Of a stretch of DNA of 64,000 bases, positions 26,028 through 37,929 are shown piece by piece (position 1 is the first letter of the stretch; every line of letters begins with the position of its first letter). The stretch lies in the NCBI GenBank assembly GCA_964020975.1, contig OZ026622.1:84641699-84705698 (forward strand), read 5' to 3'. The DNA comes from Hermodice carunculata. Lineage: Eukaryota > Annelida > Polychaeta > Eunicida > Amphinomidae. The notes under the pieces are model-generated. The model was not told the origin of the DNA. It did no database searches and worked only from the letters and a program-made list of their open reading frames with translations. The translations under genes and the position numbers were made by a program.

Positions 26028-26922
26028 ATGATGTCCAGGTGAGAAGATTGACTTGCCAGCGAAATTGTTGATATTTAGTTGTTCGAAAAAAAAAAAAAAA
26101 AAGAAGGTGAGCTGCAGATAAAGTCTTATCTGCAAAAACGCGTCACCGATTTCAAGTGTTGTATACAGGAAATATCGGCTTGCACAAATAGAGGGGTCCC
26201 TTTTCCTGGCCAACATCAAAGGATGAGACAATGTATATGTTTGGTGCGCTCACGAGAAAACAGAGGCATTTAGGAAAAAAAAAACCCTGAGTGGTTTCCG
26301 AACTATAATTAGATAAAACTATTTCATGCCTTAGTTTTTATCACATACTTTATAAGTAATAATGCAAAATGTGATGCATACCCGCCCCGTTCCTCCAATA
26401 TATATCTTTGGTTACACACATGTTACAGTTATCCACGACGCCATACTGTTGGTATATGTACATTTTCAAGACTTATTCTGTCGAGTACATTTATATATTT
26501 TTTTTTTTAGTTTTATAACGACTCTTGTAGGGACATTTGTCTTTGAAGCGAAGTCCCTTTCGCCTGTTGGACATCTTGGCTCAGACATAAAGTGCCACAA
26601 AAACAGAATTAATGTTTAGACAGAAGTCAAACAAAAACAGTTCTGAGCCAAAATGTAAGCAATAGAACATTACCAGGTATTGGATATTAGAACGAATATC
26701 CGAATTTCGGATGTTGTAATACCCGACGGCAAGTCTTTGACCGGTATTACCCATTTTATAAGAATCATGACGTACGTGTACACTACATACTGTTTAGATT
26801 GTTCTCTTTGCAGGAATTTAAGTGGCAAGAAAAAAAATAGATAAAAGCACCCAGCCACTGAATAATACATGGCATCAGTTCAAGTTACATATATTTAACC
26901 CATTCCTGGTCAGAGTACAACT
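26028..26922. other. Intergenic, nothing recognised
   Basis: Contains an A run near 26086-26101 and AT-rich DNA; no gene or repeat family recognised. Confidence 0.5.
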
Positions 26923-26923
26923 A

Positions 26924-27070
26924 AGTCAACAGCCTTCCTTGGCGCGAGTTGGATGCAATGCACCAAACCCACGCCAAGGAAAGCTATTGACCCAAGACCT
27001 GCCATCATGGATGGTCTTCCACACAAATCTCAGCAAAATGTTTACTAGTAACGAGAAACTTAAGTAAAAA
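26924..27070 (+). repeat. Long-hairpin dispersed repeat, copy B
   Basis: The left arm starts AGTCAACAGCCTTCCTTGGCG. The right arm at 26972-26992 (starting CGCCAAGGAAAGC) pairs with it at 18 of 21 positions. The 27-bp loop has an inner TTGG/CCAA and TGCA/TGCA symmetry. It shares the arm motif with copies A and D although loop and stem tip differ. Directly after it (27060-27095) AAGTAAAAAC is tandemly repeated. Confidence 0.7.
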
Positions 27071-27428
27071 CGTTAAACCTAAGTAAAAACTTTTAGGCAG
27101 ACCACAATTTGCATTCGGGCACTTTGGGGGCGATTTGAGCAGGAACATAATCATAAAATACGCAAACCAGTTTCATTTGTAGTTATAGATGGGCTCAGCT
27201 CAGCAAAACCGTGGGACTCGTGCGGGACCATACATCAAAATGGTGAGTACTCAATCAACTGTGATGGACAAGAAAAACTGATTAACATTTACCGGCAACG
27301 TGTTCTATTATTTTGACAAACGTCAGCCAGACGCAGGGGCGAACGCCAGCCACTCATGTATTACAAAATAATTTTGAGAATTTGACTCATACGTTACTTC
27401 CACTTTTGATATAAAACCAAGGACAATA

Positions 27429-28457
27429 TATGCCGGCAAAACGGTTAGAAATAGAATTTTTGACAGACAGGAAACAAAGGTTATACGTGAATGGTAGTCT
27501 CTACCCGTGGGCACAAAATAGTAGAGCTGTTCCACAAGGTAGCATGCTTGGACAATTGCTGGGTGTCACCTATATTGCTGATCTTCCTGAAGTTGTTAAC
27601 TGTGGAATTAAAATATATACTGACGATACAAAAATATGCCAAAGCAAATTGTCAATCAGATTTTGCGCTTCTTCAACTAAACATTAATGGGCCATTTAAG
27701 TGGTCTCAAGTTTGTCAGCTACTGTTCCACCCAGAAAATGTCATATTTTTACACCTAGGAAAAATATTTATAATTGAAACATACACCATAGGTTGGGATG
27801 AAAAGGCATTTAAACTGCAGGAAACCATACGTGCAAAAGACTTAGAAGTGTGTATTGACCAAGACTGTGTGTTGATCATTGCCAGAAGAGTTCACCAGCA
27901 GCAAATAGACAACTGGTAGTTAAAATAATAAGAACATTCCGTCATGTTGATAAATCTATATTTAATTACATATATAAGGCCTGGTTAGGCCTCGGCTAGA
28001 GTGTATACCATCTGAATGTACTTATCGGAGAGCTACAGAATCTGATCGGATTGAACGGATACAAAGAAGAGCAACAAAATGGGTATATGGTACTGAGGAA
28101 ATGAGTTGTGAAGAAGTACCGAGGTTTATTGGACTGCCATTACTTTTTTTCAGACTTTGAGGGGATATGATACAGGTTTATAAATATTTCCACAGCATGT
28201 ATGATACAGACTGAAATGAAATGCTTCCTGTAGCTGGTTCAAATGTGACTGGAGGGCATCGAATTAAGATTATCAAAACACGTGCAAATACTAGATTGAG
28301 AAAACAGTTTTTCTCTCAAAGAATATTAAATGATAAAAATTTGTTTCCCAAAGATATAGTGACGGGGCCACCAGGAAACACTTTTAAAAATAGACCACAA
28401 AACATTGGGCGAATCATCCAAATATATATGACCACGAAGCATCTAAAGATGTCTTAA
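27429..28457 (+). mobile_element. Decayed LINE, CR1/Rex1-like RT to C-terminus
   Basis: Starts inside the RT domain, where FLTDRKQRLYVNGSLYPWA is followed by VPQGSMLGQLLGVTYIADL (normally GVPQGSVLGPLLFVIYINDL). The catalytic box is YTDD instead of YADD. Downstream, in other frames, come the post-RT blocks IERIQRRATKW, then a -LRGDMIQVYKYFHSM block (28155-28210), then LRKQFFSQRILNDKNLFPKD (28295-28355), which is the usual C-terminal arrangement of CR1/Rex1-type LINEs. At least two frameshifts and several stops break it. The 5' half (endonuclease and RT fingers) is missing, consistent with 5' truncation at insertion. A family different from the 21-kb LINE. Confidence 0.8.
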
Positions 28458-29570
28458 CTAGTCTAGCTTAAATATTAGGAGCGGTCCTTAGGCAAATTAT
28501 TGCCTTTTTGCTGTATCAGTTATCTTGTCCCAGACTCCCAACATGCTCGATTGCCTTGTATAACAAAACCAGAAAGACAGATAAACTAACATGAAAGGCT
28601 AGCATGAGCAATGTGATATTTGTGTTGATCCAATTTTAAAAAATTGCGAGTACATCCCAACAGGGCTTATACATGGCGTTCACGTAGCTTGAGCCGTTCC
28701 AAACTCATCCTCAAATTCAAATTATCAGTCCACGTAACATTTCAATACCTTTCATAGTTTAAATTCACCTCATTTATTCAGTTCAGGTAACTAAGAGCTT
28801 TTTCTACTGATACCAAAAGGCGCGTGTGCCTGCTATGTATCTTTGACTTCATAGAAATTCTGTCCTTTGAAACGGTAATTTGAATCGGATACTCGGATAA
28901 TGAACTTTATAACCGAGTACATGAAAACGCAATGGCGAGCATTGGGTATTTTTTCTCGAAGTGATACATATTGCTGTTATTTTCGCACACAGCTGTACAT
29001 TATGGACATTAAGTTTCACGTGTGTATTTAACGATTTGGCACACTACAATGTCTCCTTCATGCGCTGTTTAAAAAGGGACGGGGGGGGGGGGGTTAAGGG
29101 GTTGCCCTTACTGAGCCATTGTTTATTTCTGCAGAGACAGAAAGTAATGCCTGCACGGAGGATGTGGCACTGCTGCACCTGTTTGTATTATAAGACACTG
29201 GAAGGAACCCCAGTACGCCATACCTGGCAACATCTATTTTCCGCAACGCGTACCAGATGCAATTAACACCAAAACCAGTAAGATAACTTGTATCAATAAA
29301 TTTCATGCAGTCAACAAATACGAAAACTTTTAGCTGTCTGAAAGTTATTCTGTGGCGAGACCTTCTAAATTTCCAAAAATGATATCATAATGGCTACCTT
29401 ATGTAATTTACTGTGTATAAGAGGTAATACATTTCCTGTACTCTGTACTGAAGTATTTTTATTTCCTGTATCAGTTTACCAAGACTCCCACCCCATCCCC
29501 TCTTTGAAAATCTATACGTGTGCAGACAGTTATCTTATTTATTCGTTCTCTATGGTGGCACAAGTAGTAA
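28458..29570. other. Intergenic, probable LINE 3' untranslated tail then unassigned DNA
   Basis: The first 100 bp may be the 3' untranslated end of the preceding LINE; no poly-A or short tandem tail is obvious. A poly-G run lies at about 29081-29093. Nothing else recognised. Confidence 0.4.
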
Positions 29571-29571
29571 G

Positions 29572-29582
29572 AGTGGTAGTAA

Positions 29583-29624
<42 letters not shown>

Positions 29625-29645
29625 CAGTAGTAGTAGTAGTAATCG
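29572..29645. repeat. (AGT)n microsatellite
   Basis: About 24 AGT units with single-base variants. The poly-valine and poly-tyrosine frames over it are artefacts. Confidence 0.95.
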
Positions 29646-29649
29646 CAGC

Positions 29650-30375
29650 AGCTTATTTTATTGACCACTGCTCCAAAGCCCGAGGTCCGAAGCAACACAA
29701 AGTGTGAAACACAGAGCGGCATATCAATGATGAATCAAAGAACAGCGAAGTATCTCAAATTACTCTCCAATCGTTTACATTCATTCAATACAGAAGATTA
29801 TACAGCTTCAACTCAATTGTTTTATCTCCACATGTTTTACTGTTGGGTTTGGGTATACGGTGAATGTGTACGTTGTTTCCATGGGAATGTTGATACTGTA
29901 TAAGGTATAGATGGCATGTCCATATATTTATTTGTGTTGTCTGTATGGTAAATGCTTACATTGCTTCTGTGGCGATAATTCATTCAACACACAGGTCTTG
30001 GTATTGTTGTCCCTATTTTTGCCGTAGAGATTTTTTTTTTCATACGGGAAATACGTGTGCTGCAGTTGTAAGACTCAACCTTCTTTTGCATTCCGTATAT
30101 AACCTTTAATACAATTGTCCAGTGAAACCTTTTCTAAAATAACACCTTTACTTTTCGTTCTTTTTCTTTACGTAACATACTGGAACAGGTCACGTGACAT
30201 GGTGACTGCATTTACATTCACCACTCTTCTGGCTCATGCTGTGCACGTGTAACTTTTTTGTGTTGTTAGCATTTTTTTATTAAACCAGCTTGTCTGACAA
30301 CTTTTTCGTTTCACGTGTTGCAACATTTTCCTTTCTTTCTATACAATAATTCTTTCCGTACTTTTATCCTTTATT
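29650..30375. other. Intergenic, nothing recognised
   Basis: T-rich DNA with no gene or repeat recognised. Confidence 0.5.
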
Positions 30376-30377
30376 TA

Positions 30378-30419
30378 AAGTGTGTGTGTCAGCGCACACT
30401 TTTCTGTTTTTCTAGGAAT

Positions 30420-30475
<56 letters not shown>

Positions 30476-30680
30476 TACAGGCAAATTTGTCCGACATTTC
30501 ATTTGAAAAGTATAACACGTAGAAACTCCAAACTTGGCACAATTATACTTCTATAGATGAAGTCTGGCCTTTTTATAATGAGAGGTCATGGTTTTCAAAA
30601 TTATGCAAATGAGGGCTCTTTAAAGTTTTAAATCTTCAATATGTTACATACTATACAGTGCATTCCACCTAACTTGAGCT
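30378..30680 (-). mobile_element. 3' half of hairpin-ended element E2, truncated in the core
   Basis: On the minus strand the element ends with AAAAACAGAA and a 3' hairpin at 30378-30401 (arms about 10 bp with two mispairs, loop TGAC as in E1). The adjacent (TTTC)n tract spans 30421-30477. GCAAATTTGTCCGAC at 30482 matches the subterminal repeat of E1 and E3; the inner TGTCCGA/TCGGACA hairpin has lost one arm. Core similarity fades after about 30680, so the 5' half is deleted or replaced. Confidence 0.7.
30421..30477. repeat. (TTTC)n microsatellite inside element E2
   Basis: About 14 TTTC units at the position where every recognisable 3' half of this family has a TTTC/GAAA tract. Confidence 0.97.
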
Positions 30681-30689
30681 CTGGGGGTC

Positions 30690-31670
30690 GTCTCATTAGT
30701 TGTGACCACAGTGCTGGTAGGCCAAACAGCCTATCACTGACCTCTTTGCCCTGCCACTCAACCAGGCTGCTATAATTAGTGGCGTTTGTAAACAGGTCCA
30801 CATGGGTGCTGCTGTAGACATTTATATGGGTTTTATTCTCACTTTTGTAGCGTCAAATAATTGGATTTTTTACAAAATAATCCGGCTAAAGGGACACCAT
30901 TTTACTGTGGAGCTGGCTCTGCTATGTGTCTGCCACCCCACCAAACACACATGACCAGTGACAGTGAATGATTGGTATCAAATGGCCAGCGTATTCCAAA
31001 GTCCTGGCAAGTGTAACCACATCAAAATAAACCCTACTCTTTCCTCCTGAAGTTTATGTGTATTTTATTACCCCCAATAGATTTCACTCATAATCCACAG
31101 CCTTTATCAACATCGTAAGACCTGTGGGACATTTTTACAGGGGTGTCACGTCTCAATTAAACTGCAAACAAGCCATAATCCTGGTATATATTTTACAAGA
31201 TGTGACATCAAAATGACCCTTTGAAAATGCGACATCCCTTGACTCATTCAGGACAGAAGTCTTCATTTACGGTCAGTAAAATTTGTATCAAAGGGATATA
31301 CTGAGTATTCTTATCCTTTAAATTAGGGGGTTCTGATTTAAAATTTCTAACAATCATAATAGAATATAATATGTGCTCATGATTTGTGATATTCTGACCT
31401 TTTTTATTTGTTTCCCACATTGTATTAGCAATGCAAATTTGAAAGAATTAGCAAAGAGCATATCCTTTGGGTTTATCACTGAATGAGTTAATTTTGTCAT
31501 ATAAACATTGGCTGCATTGACTGAATGGCTATGTCTGTTTGGTAATTTAATTATAAGTTAATGTTTTCTTTCTGGACACCAGTCAGTTCAGTGGCTCTTA
31601 AAGAAAACATTTTGGGCTACATTATTTATGTACAATTACACAGTCCAGGAAATGCTCAAGATCCCTGCTC
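30690..31670. other. Intergenic, nothing recognised
   Basis: No open frame or repeat unit identified; sits between two minus-strand copies of the same element family. Confidence 0.5.
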
Positions 31671-31673
31671 ATG

Positions 31674-32245
<572 letters not shown>

Positions 32246-32494
32246 TCTTCTTTTGTGTATGTGTTTTTATTTGGCATTTACCCGTAGACATTGACGCTGC
32301 CAGGAAGGTAATACTTGCGTATGTAAGGAATACTGCCAATGGTAGAATAGATGAAAAAATCGGTAGAGCTACAGCACAGCTTTAGGTCACCGGGCACCTT
32401 CAGGCAAGACTGTCTTGTTTTTATTGTAATGGTATATTGAACTGCCGCCAGTGACAGCTTATCTTTGTGGTTAATAAATCTACTGTTACACCCC

Positions 32495-32630
<136 letters not shown>

Positions 32631-32639
32631 ACGGAATTA

Positions 32640-33595
32640 TTAAACGCTAAGTTGAGTAAGGATCCTGATTTACCCAATGTTGAATCTCTGGTAATTGAGC
32701 CAATATTCAACATACATAAGACTATTTACAACAACGTTTCATAGGCTGTCGGGCCAGACTTTGCCGGAAAGTATTGAATTTCTCCACCTTTTTAAGGAAA
32801 CATTTAACAAAATTATACCAGAATCGCCACATTCATTTTTGGGCTTTTGGCTTTAGATTCAAATGGGACCTCTAATTTGTAAAAATAAAATTTAACCAAC
32901 GTATAATATATATGTACATTGCCTTGAGCCGGAATCGACATTGATATGTTTTACTTGGATGAAGCCTCTGATATGATGTTGGCACTTTATTAATTATTTG
33001 TGACTGAGGCTCAATCGGCCGGATATTTCATGGACTGATTGGACATGTGGACTGCTTTTAAATGGGGATTTTTAAACAGCTGTTACCATCTGTGTGCAAA
33101 GCAACTTCTTATTCAAACCTCAGAGAAAACATTCTTTTTGACCCAAATTCACATCAAATGACTCTTTTAATTGTGCTATTACAAATTTGTCACGCATTTC
33201 CACTTCTTAATGATAAATACATTCCACTTTCCACAAATATTGGTATTGGAAAAAATGATAACGTCTGAATTGGTTATCTGGAATTATGAAAAAATTAATC
33301 ACGACAACAAGTGAATGAATTGTTATCCTGGGTTCTGTGGGCTGGCTGTAATGTTCATTGACGTTGGTGTTTTTAATTTTAACTGTTGTGGCATCAGGAT
33401 GTAAACCAAATAAGGAGGCTAATTATAATACCTGGGACAAGCCTTTTGTGACTGGTGCTCGCCGGCACCACATGAAAATTTGCGATCGTGGCGAGTAAAG
33501 AAATCTGCGAGTGTCGAAGACTGATAAAGATAACACAGACTCCGAGACAAAGTTGTGCACATGGTTACGGAAGCGAAAAGAAATTATTTCTTTAA
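32640..33595. other. Unassigned, possible old coding remnant
   Basis: Short pieces such as LPESIEFLHLFKETFNK (32765-32815) read like protein, but no frame stays open and no family is recognised. Otherwise AT-rich DNA. Confidence 0.3.
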
Positions 33596-33599
33596 AATA

Positions 33600-33735
33600 T
33601 CTGATATCCTGTTATACAAAAATCTGACCCCCAAAAAACAAAAACCAAAAGGAAAACATAACAAATAAACAACAAAACAGAGAACAAAGAAACAAAAACA
33701 AACAAACGAAAATAAACAAACCCAAACAAATGACT
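33600..33735. repeat. A-rich (AAAC)n low-complexity tract
   Basis: CAAAA, AAACA and AAAT units without a fixed period. Confidence 0.75.
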
Positions 33736-33883
33736 GGGTTGTTGGATTGCAAAGAAATGTGTCCTCACCAATTACCAGTTGACTATTTAATTAAACCCAG
33801 TCGTCAAAACCATTGTTTTGATACTGTTAGTTTTCGTGTTAGAAAATTCCTGCAAAATAAATGATTTTTTTGTCATGAAATAC

Positions 33884-34083
33884 CTGCCACAGAGCGGCAC
33901 ACCTGGCGGGAGCTCAGCAGTTTTGTTAATATTAGAAAGAACGAGGTAGAAATTCAAATAAGTCTCTTGAAATGTTACATTGTCATCTCCATTATCATAC
34001 TGTGGCGTGCTGTTACGTGTTTGATGGTTGCTGACAATATATGCCACAGACGAGAATAAACATGTGAACAGTGCTTTTTTCAT
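33884..34083 (-). CDS. Weak candidate first coding exon of a secreted protein
   Basis: A minus-strand open frame starts MKKALFTCLFSSVAYIVSN, which looks like a signal peptide (basic start, hydrophobic stretch, small residues). It continues with three N-glycosylation sequons (NST, NVT, NKT) and reaches PPGVPLCG. There the reading coincides with a donor-like CAG/GTATTT at 33884-33882, giving a 200-nt exon. The open frame itself runs on to 33787. No family is recognised and no second exon was located, so the sequon and signal pattern could be chance. Confidence 0.25.
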
Positions 34084-34500
34084 CTGTATTTTTGATAGAG
34101 TGCTGAAAGATGATATGATCCTTTTAGTTGCTAATTTGTATGCACCACATTGAATATGTGTTCAAGGACCTTTACCGCTATTTACATATGGAGACTACAA
34201 TTCCCGCTGCATACAGAACTGTGTCGTTAGAGAATAATTGTCTCGAACTAACTATCTTTTGTTGGAGTGTTTTGTATTTCGTTTTTTTTTTTTAAATTTG
34301 GTAGGGGGTAAGGGGGTGTTCATTTTTTATCTTTTTGGTTTTGTTTTCGTCATTTTACATGTTTTAACTCTGCGGACTAAAAGTCGCAGAGCTCATGCGG
34401 TCACTCCTTTTTGTCCTAAAATTTTGCTTGAGAGAGCGATACAGTCCACAGTTTTCAAGATAGCCCCAAGTAACCTTTAAGAATTATAAAGTGTATCAAA
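34084..34500. other. Intergenic, nothing recognised
   Basis: T-rich DNA; no gene or repeat recognised. Confidence 0.5.
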
Positions 34501-34850
34501 ATCTAGGTCAAATCCGGTATTGGTGGCGCCATTTGCAGTATTATGTAATGTATGGGTCAAAATGTGAAAACATTGTGACCACTGTACCATCCTTAATGTT
34601 GGTTAAATGTTCATGAAATTTAATGAGATGGTGGAGGAGGTCAAAATCTCATATGCTTACAATACCAGTGGTGCCACCTAAAATTTAACGGAAATCATGA
34701 GCCAAAACGTGGTGAAAGATGCAAAATTCCATATCTCATAGGATAATTGAATTAGACATACCAAATTTATAGAATATATAGATCATGGCCAATGCTAATA
34801 ATGCTGTATAATATCAGTGGTCTTGGCCTATTTTTGATATTATGAAAACA
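34500..34850. repeat. Degenerate tandem repeat, about 145-149 bp period
   Basis: A(T/C)(T/C)(G/A)GTGG(C/T)(G/C)CC-like anchors occur at about 34519, 34664 and 34813, and GGTCAAAAT/GCCAAAAC-type motifs follow them at similar offsets. Divergence is high. The period equals that of the other tandem cores in the window although the sequence differs. Confidence 0.5.
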
Positions 34851-35650
34851 CATCAACTTTTCATGTTTTTATGTTTGGAATATGAAGCATAGATATGGGC
34901 AACTAGGAACAAATACAGATAATTGAGCCGTTATGAATACTCAATATATGATTTAAGTTACCGTAACTCGACACTCAAGATGGATTTTATTGGGTATTGT
35001 CCATGTTAAAATGACATTGCAAAGGAAATTGTACATGCATTACATCAAATGAAAATATAATTACTACCATATGCTTCGATCTGACTGAGGTAAGTATCAA
35101 GTTTCTAAGTAAATTAATATGTTAATTTTGTTTTATCAAATATGCATCAAAACTTTTAATGATGCCAATGGTAAACATTTCAATCGATGCAGTTAGGCTC
35201 AATTTTTATCCGAATAAAAGATGTGTTAAAATTTCACGAACGATTTAATTGGTCTCATATTTGAGGTCTAACTGCTTTCTTAAGACAAACGCCAATGGGG
35301 AATATTTATATAAGCTGCATAGCTCGTTTGTCTAACATCATTCAACAAGAAAGTATCCGTATGTACGGACAGATCCTTTTATCAAACATGGCAAGATATG
35401 TTGCTCTCGTCAACTAGCATAACTGTTTAAAAAGTTATTGTCTTGTTCTCCAAACACTTACTGAACTTGACGTAGAAAGGAGTCGTCATATCCTTGGAGT
35501 AAATATTCGTAATCCCAACAAAGGTAATTAGCCACTTTGGTTTTCGATTAGAACGCCCTTATCATGCCGGCTGATTATTATCGTTCCCATGCAACAGCTT
35601 GAAGATTTTGGCGTGATTTTAATATGCATGCCGTGTATAATCTGTATCTT
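34851..35650. other. Intergenic, nothing recognised
   Basis: AT-rich DNA with no gene or repeat recognised. Confidence 0.5.
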
Positions 35651-35654
35651 TGGT

Positions 35655-36420
35655 TTAAACATATTTTATTAAAGCAATTAGGAAACAGGGCGGTGCCCTA
35701 TATCAATCCTTCTTGCACACGTAAGAGAGAAATTAGAGAAGACGATTGACAACACTTAGGACTGATGCAAAGAAAACCGCTACTATAACAATGACAGATA
35801 GGGTGGCAAGCCACACGACTGGAAGAATAACACAGCACGATACGTGTTCACAGATAGAGAGAGGGTGGTTGGAGTTGGTCCTCTAATTATGTAACCATGT
35901 ACTTGCATATAACATTAAATAAATATCACAATAATCAGGTGTTAAATCTAGCTGTTTTGATAATATATGTATGAACAGCTTTAAAAATATCTTCATTTTC
36001 TTTGAAAGTACAGTTTTTAGACCCAAATAAAAGTCTTTCGACAGTGAAAGATGCGAGAGGCAAGACAGAATTTTGAAGTTCGCCACGATGAATTTTATAT
36101 TTCATACACTCACAAAAATAATGAAACGCGTCCTCGTTCGCCGTGCCACAGGCACACCCCGGAGAGTCCACAACACCGTTATTGAACAAATCTGACCGAA
36201 GTATACTACATTTCATTCGCAAGCGTGCGTGAAGGACTGTCACTCTCCTCTCCCTCAAATAATACAATTTATTACATTTCTTTGTGTTCTTATTGAGCCT
36301 GGATTTGAACTCATCAACATTTTCAGAATTTCGTACATGAATAGGTAGACTGTTTGTATCTGTATCTTCACTGCAACGCAAACGTGTGACGGAGAATGGT
36401 GTTTTCGTCTTCTACAGGAC
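35655..36420 (-). mobile_element. LINE 3' end, family X copy 1
   Basis: The minus-strand open frame at 35935-36381 encodes the C-terminal region of a CR1/Jockey-like LINE. It contains LPIHVRNSENVDEFKSRLN, then HARLRMKCSILRSDLFNN, then a Cys/His block CACGTANEDAFHYFCEC, which is the usual post-RT zinc-binding pattern of these elements. Unusually the last 148 codons are uninterrupted. The 3' untranslated part follows down to 35655, where the minus strand ends in AATAAAATATGTTTAAA, shared with copies 2 and 3. Everything upstream of the C-terminus is missing, as expected for 5' truncation at insertion. Confidence 0.82.
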
Positions 36421-36540
36421 AGATATTCCAGCTATCTCTTAAAGAAACCACATAAATAACAAAATGGGGGAGAAAAATGACCACTGCAACAGAGTTTTCT
36501 GCTAGCAAAATATGCAAACTCGTAAATTAAAGTAAATAAA

Positions 36541-37618
36541 ACTAGAAAAGAAGATTTGCTTCATAGCAAATCTGTCTGGTGCCTTCAAAGTGAGAACAGT
36601 TTGAAATTCTACACTTTGCCATTGTTCAACGTAATCTAAATTTCGTGTTCATGTATTAGCCTAATTTGCATAAATTAAAATGCTGCAACTTTGGTTCGTG
36701 GTTCATTGGATGTGCCCATGTCACAAACTTATAAAGTGAAGTTTGAATGACACTTTTATCCATAATAGTTTTGAAGCTATTCAACATTCTAATTCCGTGT
36801 ATTTGCCTCATTTGCTTAAATAAAAAGCCTATAACTTCGGTTTATGGTTCATCGGATGTGGCTATGTCACAACCCTACAAATTGAAGTTGGAATAGCACG
36901 TCAATGTATAATAGTTTTGAAGTTATTCAACATTTAAATTTCGTGTTTTCATCCTACTTGCTTAAATTGAAATTGTATAAATTTAGATCATGGTTAATTG
37001 GATGCGGTAATGTCACAAACCCATAAAATGAAGTTGGAATGGCACCTTTATCAATAGTAGTTTCGAAGCTATTCAATATTCTAATTTTGCATATTCACCT
37101 AATTTGCATAAATTAAAATCCTAAAACTTTGGTTCTTGGTTCATTGGATGTGGTTTTGCCACAAACTTACAAATTGGAGTTGGAGTGGCATCTCTATCTA
37201 TAATAGGTTTCGAGATATTCAACTTTAAAAATTTTCAATGCCCCTAATTAGCATAATTTAAAATTGTACAACTTTCATTCACTTTCCATTATACTGGCAA
37301 GTGTCACAAACCTAGGTATGCACATCAGAATTTTGTGTCTATTTGCAATAGTTGGAAGATATGGAGCTTTTAAAATTGTAATCAATCTTAATCACTCCTA
37401 ATTTGCATAATTTTAAACATCATGACTATACCAAACCAGGTGCACAATTTCCGAGTAGGTCAGTCACTATGGCGAGTTTGGTGGTTTTCGGAATTATAGT
37501 GTTCGAGAAAAACTCCGGACAAATTTTGGTTGTAAAGATGAAAGAAAGAAAGAAAGAAAGAAAGAAAGAATGAAGGATTCTCGGAAAAACAAAATGTCTG
37601 GGTTGGCACCCAGACATA
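36541..37618 (+). mobile_element. Complete hairpin-ended element E4 (five core units)
   Basis: Same plan as E1 but larger and diverged. 5' end ACTAGAAAAGA; perfect 5' hairpin 36552-36573 (stem AGATTTGCT, loop TCAT); AGCAAATCTGTCTGGTGCC; about five core units of 146 bp (anchor GTTCATTGGATG-like at 36701, 36847, 36993 and 37139, then a weaker one near 37280); an inner hairpin near 37497-37520; GGACAAATTTTGG; a GAAA tract 37541-37570; AAAAACAAAA; and a perfect 3' hairpin 37595-37616 (stem TGTCTGGGT, loop TGGC). The 3' stem sequence differs completely from E1 while pairing is preserved. The first core unit begins soon after the 5' module, the last merges into sequence shared with E1 (CCCCTAATT-GCATAATTT). 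Confidence 0.75.
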
Positions 37619-37796
37619 ACAAGATGGGGTCCGTGCGCATGCGTGGGTCCATTGTCTAAATACAATAATGAAAGCAAATAGTGTGGCTATAGATAACATA
37701 GAATTTAGACTTTCATTGCAATTTGATATCAGAGATAAATCCTAGACAAAAGAGAGAATCCATAGAAAACTCAGACTGTCTGTTTTAACCTTTAAA

Positions 37797-37878
37797 ACTG
37801 CTACTACTACTGCTATTACAACTGCTACTACTACTACTACTGCTACTACTACTACTACTACTGCTACTACTACTACTG

Positions 37879-37909
<31 letters not shown>

Positions 37910-37926
37910 GTCTACGTCTACTACTA
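37797..37926. repeat. (CTA)n microsatellite with CTG variants
   Basis: About 43 CTA/CTG triplets ending in CTACGTCTACGTCTA. The poly-valine minus-strand frame is an artefact. Confidence 0.96.
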
Positions 37927-37929
37927 AAC

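Noticed and set aside
33448-33500. U6-snRNA-like start (GGTGCTCGCCGGCACCACAT)
   Set aside because: The similarity ends after the first hairpin; no ACAGAGA-type box or U6 body follows.
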